Shown: positions 7,766-14,136 of the stretch, one piece after another
Position numbering within the stretch: position 1 is the first letter of the stretch
Layout of the letters: each line of letters begins with the position of its first letter
Source of the DNA: an uncultured Chloroflexota bacterium
GTDB taxonomy: Bacteria; Chloroflexota; Limnocylindria; Limnocylindrales; CSP1-4
DNA: 28,241 nucleotides
Direction of reading: 5' to 3'
Assembly (NCBI GenBank): GCA_903930745.1
Contig: CAIYZX010000579.1
Span: forward strand, 1 to 28,241
Made by a program: the position numbers and the translations under genes
Notes under the pieces: model-generated
Databases searched by the model: none
Told to the model about the DNA's origin: nothing
What the model saw: the letters and a program-made list of their open reading frames with translations, nothing else

Positions 7766-8568
7766 GGCGCCGCCGGCGCGCCCGCCGCTCCCGCAGCAGC
7801 CCTGTCCGCCGCGATGAGGCGCCGCAGGCCGGCGATCACCACGTCGATCACCCGCTCGATGTCCCCGGCCGCGCGGTCCGCCTCCGTGGGCGGCGTGTGG
7901 TCCAGGTTCTGGAAGATGAGCATGGCGCCGCCCGCGCGGGCACGGAGCGTGGAGGCCACGATGAACAGCGTCGCCGCCTCCATCTCGGAGGCGATCGCGC
8001 CACCGGCCATCCAGGCGTCCCAGCGCCGCGCCAGCATCGGCGCCACGGGCATCCGCTCCGGCTCGTGCTGGCCGTAGAAGGAGTCCTTGGACTGGGCGAT
8101 CCCGAGATGGAACGGGATGCCCGCGTCCTTGGCGCCCTGGCGCAGCGCGGCCGTCACATCGACGTCCGCGACCGCCGGGTACTCGATCGGCAGGTAGTGC
8201 CGGCTGGTCCCCTCGTCGCGGATGGCGCCGGTGATGACGCCCACGTCACCCGTGCGGATGTTCCGCTGCATGGCGCCGGAGGTGCCCACGCGGATGAACG
8301 TGTCCGCGCCGGCGCCCACCAGCTCCTCCACGGCGATGGCCGTGGAGGGACAGCCGATGCCCGTGGACGTGCACGAGACCTCCACGCCGTCCAGCGTGCC
8401 GGTCCAGGTCACGTACTCGCGGTTCTGCGCCACGAAGCGCGGGTTGTCGAAGCGGCTGGCAATCCGCTCCACGCGGCCCGGGTCACCGGGCAGGAGAACG
8501 TAGCGGCCAACCTCGCCGGGCCTGAGCCCGATGTGGTGGAGGCGGCCATCGGGCTCGAAGACGGGCAT
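7762..8568 (-). CDS. udp: Uridine phosphorylase family enzyme (paralogue 1)
   Basis: This 268-residue uridine phosphorylase-like enzyme is easy to align with E. coli Udp: LLPGDPGRVERIA (25-37), STGIGCPSTAIAVEEL (68-83), IRVGTSGAM (92-100), IEYPAVADVD (128-137) and SEMEAAT (194-200). The base-recognition loop SFYGQHEPER (163-172) keeps a Gln and a downstream Arg like the Gln166/Arg168 pair that holds uracil in Udp, although the spacing is longer. It probably cleaves a pyrimidine-type or related modified nucleoside. The C-terminal 25 residues are an Ala-rich tail (AAGAAGAPAAP) of no clear role. The ATG at 8568 lies 12 bases after the EcfT stop, so it is part of the transporter operon. That strongly suggests the ECF system delivers its substrate. 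Confidence 0.88.
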   Translation of the reverse strand: MPVFEPDGRLHHIGLRPGEVGRYVLLPGDPGRVERIASRFDNPRFVAQNREYVTWTGTLDGVEVSCTSTGIGCPSTAIAVEELVGAGADTFIRVGTSGAMQRNIRTGDVGVITGAIRDEGTSRHYLPIEYPAVADVDVTAALRQGAKDAGIPFHLGIAQSKDSFYGQHEPERMPVAPMLARRWDAWMAGGAIASEMEAATLFIVASTLRARAGGAMLIFQNLDHTPPTEADRAAGDIERVIDVVIAGLRRLIAADRAAAGAAGAPAAP

Positions 8569-8580
8569 GGAACGCGAACC

Positions 8581-9474
8581 TCAGGCGGAGGCCATGGCCT
8601 TGATGGCGACGACGAAGACGCCGACGAAGACGACGAGGCCGACGATGAAGATGGCGATGGTGATCGCCGGGTCGAAGACAACGTACTTGGACGTGCCCTG
8701 GCCCCAGTTGATGAGGCCGTACACGAACAGGAACGTCATCAGAACGAAGCCCACGATGCCCACGACCACGTCCACGGGTCCGCTGGGGACACGCCGGTAC
8801 GAGGTCTTCGCGCCCGTTGAGCCGAAGGCCCTTGCCTCGAGACTGATCGCCAGCTGCTGCACCCGCTCCACGGCGCCGGCCGCGACCGGGACGAAGGACG
8901 GGACGATGGAGCCGAAGCCGGAGCCGCGCATGCCGCGGGACCGCTGGGCGGCCATGACCAGCTGGACCTCGCGCTGGAGGACCGGGATCAGCTGGAGCGT
9001 CATCGCGATCATGAAGTTCGCGAGGTACGGGACCTTCATGCGTGCGAGCGAGGCGAACATGTCGGACGGGTGGGTCGTCAGCAGCAGCGAGAAGGCGATG
9101 ACCTGGAACGAGCTGACCCGCAGGAGCAGGGTGAGCGCGTGGGACATGCCCTCGTGGTAGATGTTGATGGGCCCGAACGGCACCGGGGTGCTGCAGGCGT
9201 TGCCGCAGACCGCAGGCGCGATGCTCTGGATCACGATGATGGACGCGTTGATCGGCGTGAAGACCAGCATGATCTTCGCAAGCGGCGTGGTGATCCGCGC
9301 GGTGACGGCGATCACGATGCCGAAGACCAGCGCGATCAGGAGCGGAACCTTCTCGTAGGTGGTGAACCCGAAGAAGGCGAACGGCACCACCCAGGCGAAC
9401 TTGGCGACCGGGTCCAGCTTGTGGAGCCAGGACTCGCCACGGACGTGGGTGACGGTGAAGCCACGGGACTGCAT
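8581..9474 (-). CDS. ecfT: ECF transporter transmembrane component EcfT
   Basis: This 297-residue membrane scaffold of an energy-coupling factor transporter links the S-component to the two ATPases. N-terminal helices (about 25-60) are followed by a periplasmic loop with a Cys pair (CGNAC, 90-94). The two cytoplasmic coupling helices carry the short family motifs AAQRSRG (175-181) and SLEARAFG (211-218), the Ala-Arg-Gly type sequences that insert into the ATPase grooves. Two more hydrophobic segments follow near the C-terminus (about 235-255 and 270-292), giving roughly five to six membrane spans. The ATG at 9474 overlaps the stop of the preceding ATPase gene by one base (TGATG). The cysteine pair in the loop is not a general family feature and could form a disulfide. 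Confidence 0.92.
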   Translation of the reverse strand: MQSRGFTVTHVRGESWLHKLDPVAKFAWVVPFAFFGFTTYEKVPLLIALVFGIVIAVTARITTPLAKIMLVFTPINASIIVIQSIAPAVCGNACSTPVPFGPINIYHEGMSHALTLLLRVSSFQVIAFSLLLTTHPSDMFASLARMKVPYLANFMIAMTLQLIPVLQREVQLVMAAQRSRGMRGSGFGSIVPSFVPVAAGAVERVQQLAISLEARAFGSTGAKTSYRRVPSGPVDVVVGIVGFVLMTFLFVYGLINWGQGTSKYVVFDPAITIAIFIVGLVVFVGVFVVAIKAMASA

Positions 9475-10322
9475 CAGCGGGACTCCTTCCCGGCGCGGAC
9501 GTCCTCGGCCAGCTCTTCCACCGAGAGCGCTGCGGGCCTGCCGGCGCGGCTGGGCATGCCCAGCGAGATCTGCGTGATCTGGGGCGGCGTGATGTGCGTC
9601 AGGTCCATCACCTCGCGGTTGGCGAAGACCTCCCGCGGGGTCCCGTCAAGGACCACCTTGGAGCTCCACATGACGATCAGGCGCTCGGACACGTCCGCGA
9701 GCAGCGGCATGTCGTGGGCGACCGTGACCACCGTGGCACCGCGGTCCTGGAGCCGGTGGATGAGCCGGTTGATGATCCGCGTGGTCTGGTGATCCTGGCC
9801 CGTGGTGGGCTCGTCCAGCACGAAGATCTTGGGGTGCATCGTGAAGACGGACGCGATGCCCACCAGCTTGCGGAGCGGGAAGCTCAGCCGGTACGGGTGG
9901 CTCTTCGCATGCTCGCCGAGATCGAAGAACTCGAGCGCCTCGGCGACGCGGGCCTCGATCTCGTCCTTGGGGAGCTTGAGGTTCGTGGGGCCGAAGGCAA
10001 GCTCGGCGGCCACGGACGTGGCGAACAGCTGGTGGTTGGGGTTCTGGAAGACGTAGCCAACCGTGGAGGCAAGCTGCTGGACGGTGAGCTTGGACGTGTC
10101 CAGGCCGTCAACGTGCACGGTGCCGCCGGACGGGCGGAGCAGGCCGTTGAGGGTCTTGGTGAACGTGGTCTTGCCGGAGCCGTTCTGGCCCACGATCCCC
10201 ACGGACTGGCCGGCGGGAATGTCGATGGAGACGTCGTCCAGCGCCACGACGCCTCCACGCGGGTAGACGAACCGCAGCTGCTTTGCCGAGATCATCGGCA
10301 GGCTGGTGTCCTGGGCGGTCAT
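9474..10322 (-). CDS. ecfA2: ECF transporter ATPase EcfA2 with degenerate ABC signature
   Basis: This 282-residue ABC ATPase is of the ECF class. Walker A is GQNGSGKTT (45-53), the Q-loop is VFQNPNHQ (91-98), Walker B is FVLDEP (167-172) with the catalytic Glu171, and the switch His is His203 in VAHD. The ABC signature, normally LSGGQ, reads LSFPL at 146-150, a clear departure in an otherwise intact protein. In the EcfA heterodimer this would make one of the two composite ATP sites non-canonical. The ATG at 10322 overlaps the stop of the upstream ATPase by four bases. I reject the in-frame ATG seven codons earlier because the overlap start gives the standard length. Both ATPases come out at 282 residues. 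Confidence 0.9.
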   Translation of the reverse strand: MTAQDTSLPMISAKQLRFVYPRGGVVALDDVSIDIPAGQSVGIVGQNGSGKTTFTKTLNGLLRPSGGTVHVDGLDTSKLTVQQLASTVGYVFQNPNHQLFATSVAAELAFGPTNLKLPKDEIEARVAEALEFFDLGEHAKSHPYRLSFPLRKLVGIASVFTMHPKIFVLDEPTTGQDHQTTRIINRLIHRLQDRGATVVTVAHDMPLLADVSERLIVMWSSKVVLDGTPREVFANREVMDLTHITPPQITQISLGMPSRAGRPAALSVEELAEDVRAGKESR

Positions 10323-11167
10323 CGCGCGCGCGCCTCCATCCACTCGATCGCGGTGGCGGTGGTCACGGGCACGCCCTCGCGCGCCTCCGGCTCCATCGCG
10401 AGCGCAAGCTCCGTCGCCTGGGGGACGCGGACGCCGATCGCCGCGAGCTCGTCCGCCCGCGCGAAGATCTCCTGCGGTGTTCCCGCCATGACGATGAGGC
10501 CCTCGTGGAGGACGACGATCCGGTCGGCGTACGCAGCGAGGACCTCCGCCTCGTGCTCGGCGACGATGACCGTCAGGCCCTCGTCCTTGTTCAGCTTCCG
10601 GGCGAGCTCGAAGACCTCCTCCTTGCCGATCGGGTCGAGGTTGGAGGTGGGCTCGTCCATGAAGAGGATGCGTGGCTGCATCGCGATGACGGAGGCGATG
10701 GCGAGGCGCTGCTGCTGGCCGCCGGAGAGACCCAGCGGAGAGCGCTCCTCGAAGCCCGCGAGGCCCACCAGGGCCAGCGCGGCGCTCACGCGCGTGTGCA
10801 TCTCCTCGGTTGGAACGCCGAGGTTCTCGAGTCCCAGGGCCACCTCCTCGGCGGCGCTGATCTGGCTCATCTGGAACTCGGGGTTGTCGAAGACGATCCC
10901 CACCATCTTGGCCATCTCGCGGACGGGGGTCACCGCCGCGTCATGGCCGTCCACGGTGACCTTGCCCTCGTAGTGGCCCAGGGATGACTGCGGGACGATC
11001 CCGTTGAGCGAGAGGCCCAGCGTGGTCTTGCCGGCCCCGTTGAGGCCCATCACGCCGATGTACTCGCCGCGCTTGATATCCAGCGAGATGTCGTGCAGCG
11101 CCGGGCGTGTGCCCGTCGCGTAGGTGAACGACAGCTGCTCGATGGTGATGACGCTCTCTCCAGTCAC
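10319..11167 (-). CDS. ecfA1: ECF transporter ATPase EcfA1
   Basis: This 282-residue ECF-type ABC ATPase has Walker A GLNGAGKTT (41-49), a canonical signature LSGGQQQR (147-154), Walker B ILFMDEP (167-173) with Glu172, and a switch His in VAEHE. The Q-loop reads VFDNPEFQ (92-99), with Asp94 where Gln is usual. So this subunit keeps the signature and alters the Q-loop, the reverse of its partner. I choose GTG at 11167 because GGAG lies five bases upstream and it gives the usual family length. The frame runs open to 11248 through a hairpin-rich gap that does not look coding. It starts 151 bases after the small membrane protein gene, so the ATPase/EcfT part may have its own promoter or processing site. 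Confidence 0.9.
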   Translation of the reverse strand: MTGESVITIEQLSFTYATGTRPALHDISLDIKRGEYIGVMGLNGAGKTTLGLSLNGIVPQSSLGHYEGKVTVDGHDAAVTPVREMAKMVGIVFDNPEFQMSQISAAEEVALGLENLGVPTEEMHTRVSAALALVGLAGFEERSPLGLSGGQQQRLAIASVIAMQPRILFMDEPTSNLDPIGKEEVFELARKLNKDEGLTVIVAEHEAEVLAAYADRIVVLHEGLIVMAGTPQEIFARADELAAIGVRVPQATELALAMEPEAREGVPVTTATAIEWMEARAR

Positions 11168-11206
11168 CTGGACTCCATTGCTGGGCACCCTGCGGAGGTG
11201 CACCGG

Positions 11207-11266
11207 GCGCCGCCGATACGGCGCGGGAACGGGGCCGCCCGACCGCAACCGGTGCGGTCGGGCGGC
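11207..11266 (-). promoter_or_regulatory. Two strong hairpins upstream of the ATPase/EcfT module
   Basis: In the 151-base gap between the small membrane protein and EcfA1, 11234-11247 pairs perfectly with 11253-11266, a 14-bp GC-rich stem with a five-base loop. Next to it, GCGCCG (11207-11212) pairs with CGGCGC (11219-11224). There is no T-tract. This could be a partial terminator, an mRNA stabiliser or a processing site that sets the ratio of S-component to ATPase/EcfT. Confidence 0.55.
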
Positions 11267-11318
11267 GAGTATCGCGAGGGATCGCGCCGGGCTGGCAAAG
11301 TCAGGCCGGCGCTGGATC

Positions 11319-11549
11319 CTACAGGTCCTTGAGCCGCCAGACGGAGATCCCTGACAGCACGGTGACGATGCCGATCAGCACGTTGGAGCCCCAGAGGGCC
11401 AGGTACTGGTCGGAGGCCGCGCCCCACGCCGCGAGGGCGAGGGGGAGGGCCCACGGCATCACGATGGTGAGGATGCCCATGGCGATGACGCCAACGGCCA
11501 CGCTCTCCTTGGGTCCGACGGTACGCGGACCGCCGCTCTGCTCAGACAT
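11319..11549 (-). CDS. Small two-TM membrane protein inside the ECF operon
   Basis: This 76-residue protein starts with a short polar N-terminus (1-16) and has two hydrophobic segments at about 17-42 and 48-70. It ends in a short WRLKDL tail that positive-inside reasoning would place in the cytoplasm. I recognise no family motif. It lies 13 bases downstream of the S-component gene, on the same strand and ahead of the ATPases, so it belongs to the transporter operon. Possible roles are an accessory subunit that stabilises the S-component, or an uncharacterised small membrane protein of the cluster. The reading frame uses the same GC-rich codon pattern as its neighbours, and the position is hard to explain by chance, so I regard it as a real gene. 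Confidence 0.75.
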   Translation of the reverse strand: MSEQSGGPRTVGPKESVAVGVIAMGILTIVMPWALPLALAAWGAASDQYLALWGSNVLIGIVTVLSGISVWRLKDL

Positions 11550-11562
11550 GTCGTCTCCTTGC

Positions 11563-12264
11563 TCAGGCGGCCGGAGCCAGCATCGGGGAGATCACGAAGA
11601 ACGTGATCAGGGTGAACAGGATGCCCAGCACCAGGCCGACGACGGCGAGGATGAGCGTCTTGCCCATGTCGCCCTCGGGCAGCTCGATGCCGGCGGTCAG
11701 GCCGGCCGGCAGCGCGCGGAGGATGGCGAGGCCCACGAACGTGGCGATCGTCTTGTCCGCGATGGAGCCGGAGATGCTCGAGAGGAAGGAGCTGGCGATC
11801 AGGCTGTTGCCCGCGGCCGCGAAGGCGGCCAGGAGGGCGTCAGAGGAGTGGCCCGTGGCGCCGCCGAACATGAAGACGACGATCGGGGTGGCCATCAGCT
11901 GGACGAACAGGCCGCACAGCAGGGACACGACGACGAGGCGGCCGAAGGACTTGCCCAGGCCGAAGTTGCGGATGCCGTAGCCCCAGACCAGCGCGCCGAC
12001 CACGTTGCACAGCGCGAACGGGATCATCGTGGGGCTGATCGTGAAGGCACCAGCCGTGTTGGTGATGATGCCCGTCAGGGCGCCCCACCACGGACCCAGC
12101 GCAACGGAGGCCACCATCGTCCCGATCATGTCGAGGAAGACGGGGAGCTTCAGTGCGTTGTTGATCGTTCCGCCGACGATGTTGAGCGCGGCCATGACCG
12201 GCACGAGCACCGCGACGTAGGCGATCGGGATCCGCGCGGGCGCGCGAGAGACGCTTGCTGCCAT
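11563..12264 (-). CDS. ECF transporter S-component (substrate-binding membrane subunit), substrate unknown
   Basis: This 233-residue integral membrane protein has about six hydrophobic segments and sits first in an operon that also encodes EcfA1, EcfA2 and EcfT. The N-terminal part carries ALNIVGGTINN (27-37), LPVFLDMIGT (40-49) and GPWWGALTG (57-65), a pattern typical of ECF S-components. The sequence does not match the biotin, riboflavin, thiamin or folate S-components as I know them. The two nucleoside phosphorylases downstream suggest a nucleoside or nucleobase-like substrate (inference). I choose ATG at 12264; an in-frame start 21 codons upstream would add a very basic, non-membrane segment lying in the structured leader. 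The start codon directly abuts a perfect GGTTCC/GGAACC hairpin, hinting at translational control. Confidence 0.85.
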   Translation of the reverse strand: MAASVSRAPARIPIAYVAVLVPVMAALNIVGGTINNALKLPVFLDMIGTMVASVALGPWWGALTGIITNTAGAFTISPTMIPFALCNVVGALVWGYGIRNFGLGKSFGRLVVVSLLCGLFVQLMATPIVVFMFGGATGHSSDALLAAFAAAGNSLIASSFLSSISGSIADKTIATFVGLAILRALPAGLTAGIELPEGDMGKTLILAVVGLVLGILFTLITFFVISPMLAPAA

Positions 12265-12325
12265 GGTTCCCTGGAACCTCCCTCGATCCCGGGTCTCCCG
12301 GCCCTTGGGCGGGCGGGATGGACCC
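12265..12325 (-). promoter_or_regulatory. Structured 5' leader of the ECF operon
   Basis: Immediately before the S-component ATG, GGTTCC (12265-12270) pairs with GGAACC (12273-12278) across a two-base loop. On the mRNA its 3' arm contains AGGGAA, the only Shine-Dalgarno-like sequence close to the start. Upstream, 12291-12325 folds as a nested stem: GGGTC/GACCC outside, CCCG/CGGG next and GCCC/GGGC innermost. It matches no riboswitch consensus that I know. It could be a metabolite-sensing or protein-bound translational control element. Confidence 0.5.
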
Positions 12326-12582
12326 ACAACTCACGGCCCTCCACCCCGGGGCCACCGCAGGGATCTATGTCCCGCCTGGTCATCGTCCCGGATGGGCACC
12401 GGGCTGCGCGACCTCGACGTCGGTTCTCCCAACGGCAACATCCACGGTGCCGTGGCGCAACCGTAGCACGATCCTTGGCGGTGATGTTCGGCACTTGCGC
12501 AATGTGACCTTCGGCCCGCCTTCCGTGGGCTAGCATCCCTGCAGCACAACGTTTGCCCAGATGTCGCCGCCTGGAGGTGCCC
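12326..12582. promoter_or_regulatory. Rest of the 318-base divergent region, with a TTGCGCAA palindrome and a -10-like box
   Basis: This region separates the ECF operon from the SUMF1-fold genes and should hold both promoters. TTGCGCAA (12495-12502), flanked by CAC and TGTG, is the most symmetrical site and a candidate operator. GCTAGCAT at 12529-12536 is a -10-like box for the rightward genes. No clear -35 goes with it. I see no gene here. Confidence 0.35.
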
Positions 12583-13314
12583 GTGACCGCCGCTCGCGAT
12601 GGGATGGTCCTGATCCCCGCCGGCCCGTTTCTCATGGGCTCCGACGAGTTCGCCCGCGAGACGCCACCCCACGTGGTGAACCTGCCGGCGTTCTGGATGG
12701 ACCGCTTCCCCACCACGAACGCGGAGTACGAGGCGTTCGTCTCGTCGACGGGCCATCGTGCGCCCGTTGACTGGGCTGATGGCCGGCCGCGTCCCGGCAC
12801 GGACCGCCACCCGGTCATGGTCACGTGGACGGACGCGGACGCGTATGCGCGGTGGGCGGGCAAGCGCCTCCCCACGGAGGCCGAGTGGGAGAAGGCTGCG
12901 CGCGGCACCGATGGCCGCCGCTACCCGTGGGGCAACACGTGGGACACGGCGAAGGCGCGGACGTGGGAGACGGTGGCGCCCACCGGTGATCCCGGGGAGC
13001 GCCTTGAGCCGGTTGACGCCCGGCCCGCCGGAGCAAGCCCGTACGGCTGCGAGCAGATGGTGGGACTCCTGGAGGAGTGGTGCTCGGACTGGTACGACGC
13101 CTACGAGGGCTCCGCGTACCGCTCCATGGGCTATGGCGAGCGCTTCAAGGTGCTGCGCGGCGGCGCCTGGATCTTCACGCAGACCCACGCACGTTGCGCC
13201 TACCGGTGCTTCGAGCTTCCCAGCCGCCCGCCGGAGGAGATGGAGGTGCTGGGCGCCCCCACCTTCCGCTGCGCCGCCGATGCCACGGATGCCGGCCCGG
13301 AGATGACCCGATGA
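12583..13314 (+). CDS. SUMF1/FGE-fold protein A (not a canonical formylglycine-generating enzyme)
   Basis: This 243-residue protein has the FGE-sulfatase (SUMF1) fold. Typical blocks are MVLIPAGPFLMGSDE (8-22), a PTTNAEYEAFV strand-helix (43-53), KRLPTEAEWEKAARG (94-108), YPWGN (114-118), a degenerate LLEEW (162-166), LRGGAW (191-196) and FRCA (228-231). Copper-dependent FGE needs two cysteines in the RGGSWxC....C segment. Here the Trp is followed by IFTQTHARC, so the first cysteine is absent and the second is displaced. It may instead be an EgtB/PvdO-like oxygenase relative or a non-catalytic scaffold. I choose GTG at 12583, which has GGAGG five bases upstream. It overlaps the next, homologous gene by four bases. 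No sulfatase is nearby. Confidence 0.82.
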   Translation: MTAARDGMVLIPAGPFLMGSDEFARETPPHVVNLPAFWMDRFPTTNAEYEAFVSSTGHRAPVDWADGRPRPGTDRHPVMVTWTDADAYARWAGKRLPTEAEWEKAARGTDGRRYPWGNTWDTAKARTWETVAPTGDPGERLEPVDARPAGASPYGCEQMVGLLEEWCSDWYDAYEGSAYRSMGYGERFKVLRGGAWIFTQTHARCAYRCFELPSRPPEEMEVLGAPTFRCAADATDAGPEMTR

Positions 13315-14006
13315 CCCCCGACGACGACGGCATGGTCCTGGTCCCTGCCGGCCCCTTCCTGCGGGGCTCCGACGAGTTCGACCTGGAGGGCCCTAGCGCC
13401 ACGGTGGATGTGGCGGCGTTCTGGATCGACCGCTACCCGGTGACCGGCACCCAGTACCTCGCGTTCGTGGAGGCCACCGGTCACCGCCCTCCGCCGGACT
13501 GGGAGGCGGGTCATCCCGTCCCCGGCCGCGAGGACCACCCCGTGGAACGCGTCTCGTGGCATGACGCCCGGGCGTACGCGGCCTGGGCGGGCAAGCGCCT
13601 CCCCACGGAGGCCGAGTGGGAGAAGGCCGCTCGCGGCACGGACGGCCGCCGCTTCCCGTGGGGCAACACGTTCGACGAGCGCCACTGCATCGTCTGGGAC
13701 CACGCGATGGTCCTGGATGTGACCACGATGCCGGTCACCTCGCACCCGTCCGGCGCCAGCCCGTACGGCGTGGAGCAGCTGGGGGGCAACGTGGAGGAGT
13801 GGGTGGAGGACGAGCTGCTCCCCTACCCCGGGTCCACGCACGTCTCCGCGTCGGCGGCGGGCGGACTCCGAGTCGTGCGCGGTGGATCCTGGTTCTACAC
13901 GCAGGAGCACACCCGGTGCGCGTACCGGCGGGGCCTGCTGCCGGACTTCACGGGCTGGTCGCAGGCGGGTGGCCCGGGCTTCCGGTGCGCCAGGGACGCC
14001 TCGTGA
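13311..14006 (+). CDS. SUMF1/FGE-fold protein B (tandem paralogue)
   Basis: This 231-residue paralogue of the preceding gene has the same block order: MVLVPAGPFLRGSDE (8-22), DRYPVTGTQYLAFV (40-53), KRLPTEAEWEKAARG (95-109), FPWGN (115-119), GGNVEEW (158-164), VRGGSW (189-194) and FRCA (224-227). As in the first copy, the FGE copper cysteines are missing (after Trp comes FYTQEHTRC). The ATG at 13311 sits in an ATGA overlap with the upstream stop, so the pair is translationally coupled and may form a heterodimer. The central DNA (around 12855-12941 and 13585-13671) is almost identical between copies while the flanks have diverged. That fits gene conversion or strong constraint on this segment. 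It is soluble with no signal peptide. Confidence 0.82.
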   Translation: MTPDDDGMVLVPAGPFLRGSDEFDLEGPSATVDVAAFWIDRYPVTGTQYLAFVEATGHRPPPDWEAGHPVPGREDHPVERVSWHDARAYAAWAGKRLPTEAEWEKAARGTDGRRFPWGNTFDERHCIVWDHAMVLDVTTMPVTSHPSGASPYGVEQLGGNVEEWVEDELLPYPGSTHVSASAAGGLRVVRGGSWFYTQEHTRCAYRRGLLPDFTGWSQAGGPGFRCARDAS

Positions 14007-14136
14007 GAACGGTCCGAACAGCCCCCCATCCGGATCCGCGAGTCGGACGAACGAGGTGCATGAAGCAGCACCATCCCGCTTCCGCCGGCCACGCGCCCGC
14101 CTGGGGTGCGGCCCGGCCACAGTCGGAGTTGTCGAC

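Noticed and set aside
12265..12582. A known riboswitch (TPP, cobalamin, preQ1 or purine) in front of the ECF operon
   Set aside because: The leader is structured, but none of the conserved cores of these classes that I know could be found on the minus strand.
12583..14006. Annotation of the two SUMF1-fold proteins as formylglycine-generating enzymes
   Set aside because: The copper-binding cysteine pair after RGG[AS]W is not present, and no sulfatase gene lies nearby.
13882..14136. An upstream extension of the B12-sensor frame that could have been a MerR-type DNA-binding domain
   Set aside because: This part is the shadow of the second SUMF1-fold gene, has no helix-turn-helix pattern, and a GTG with a Shine-Dalgarno follows at 14137.
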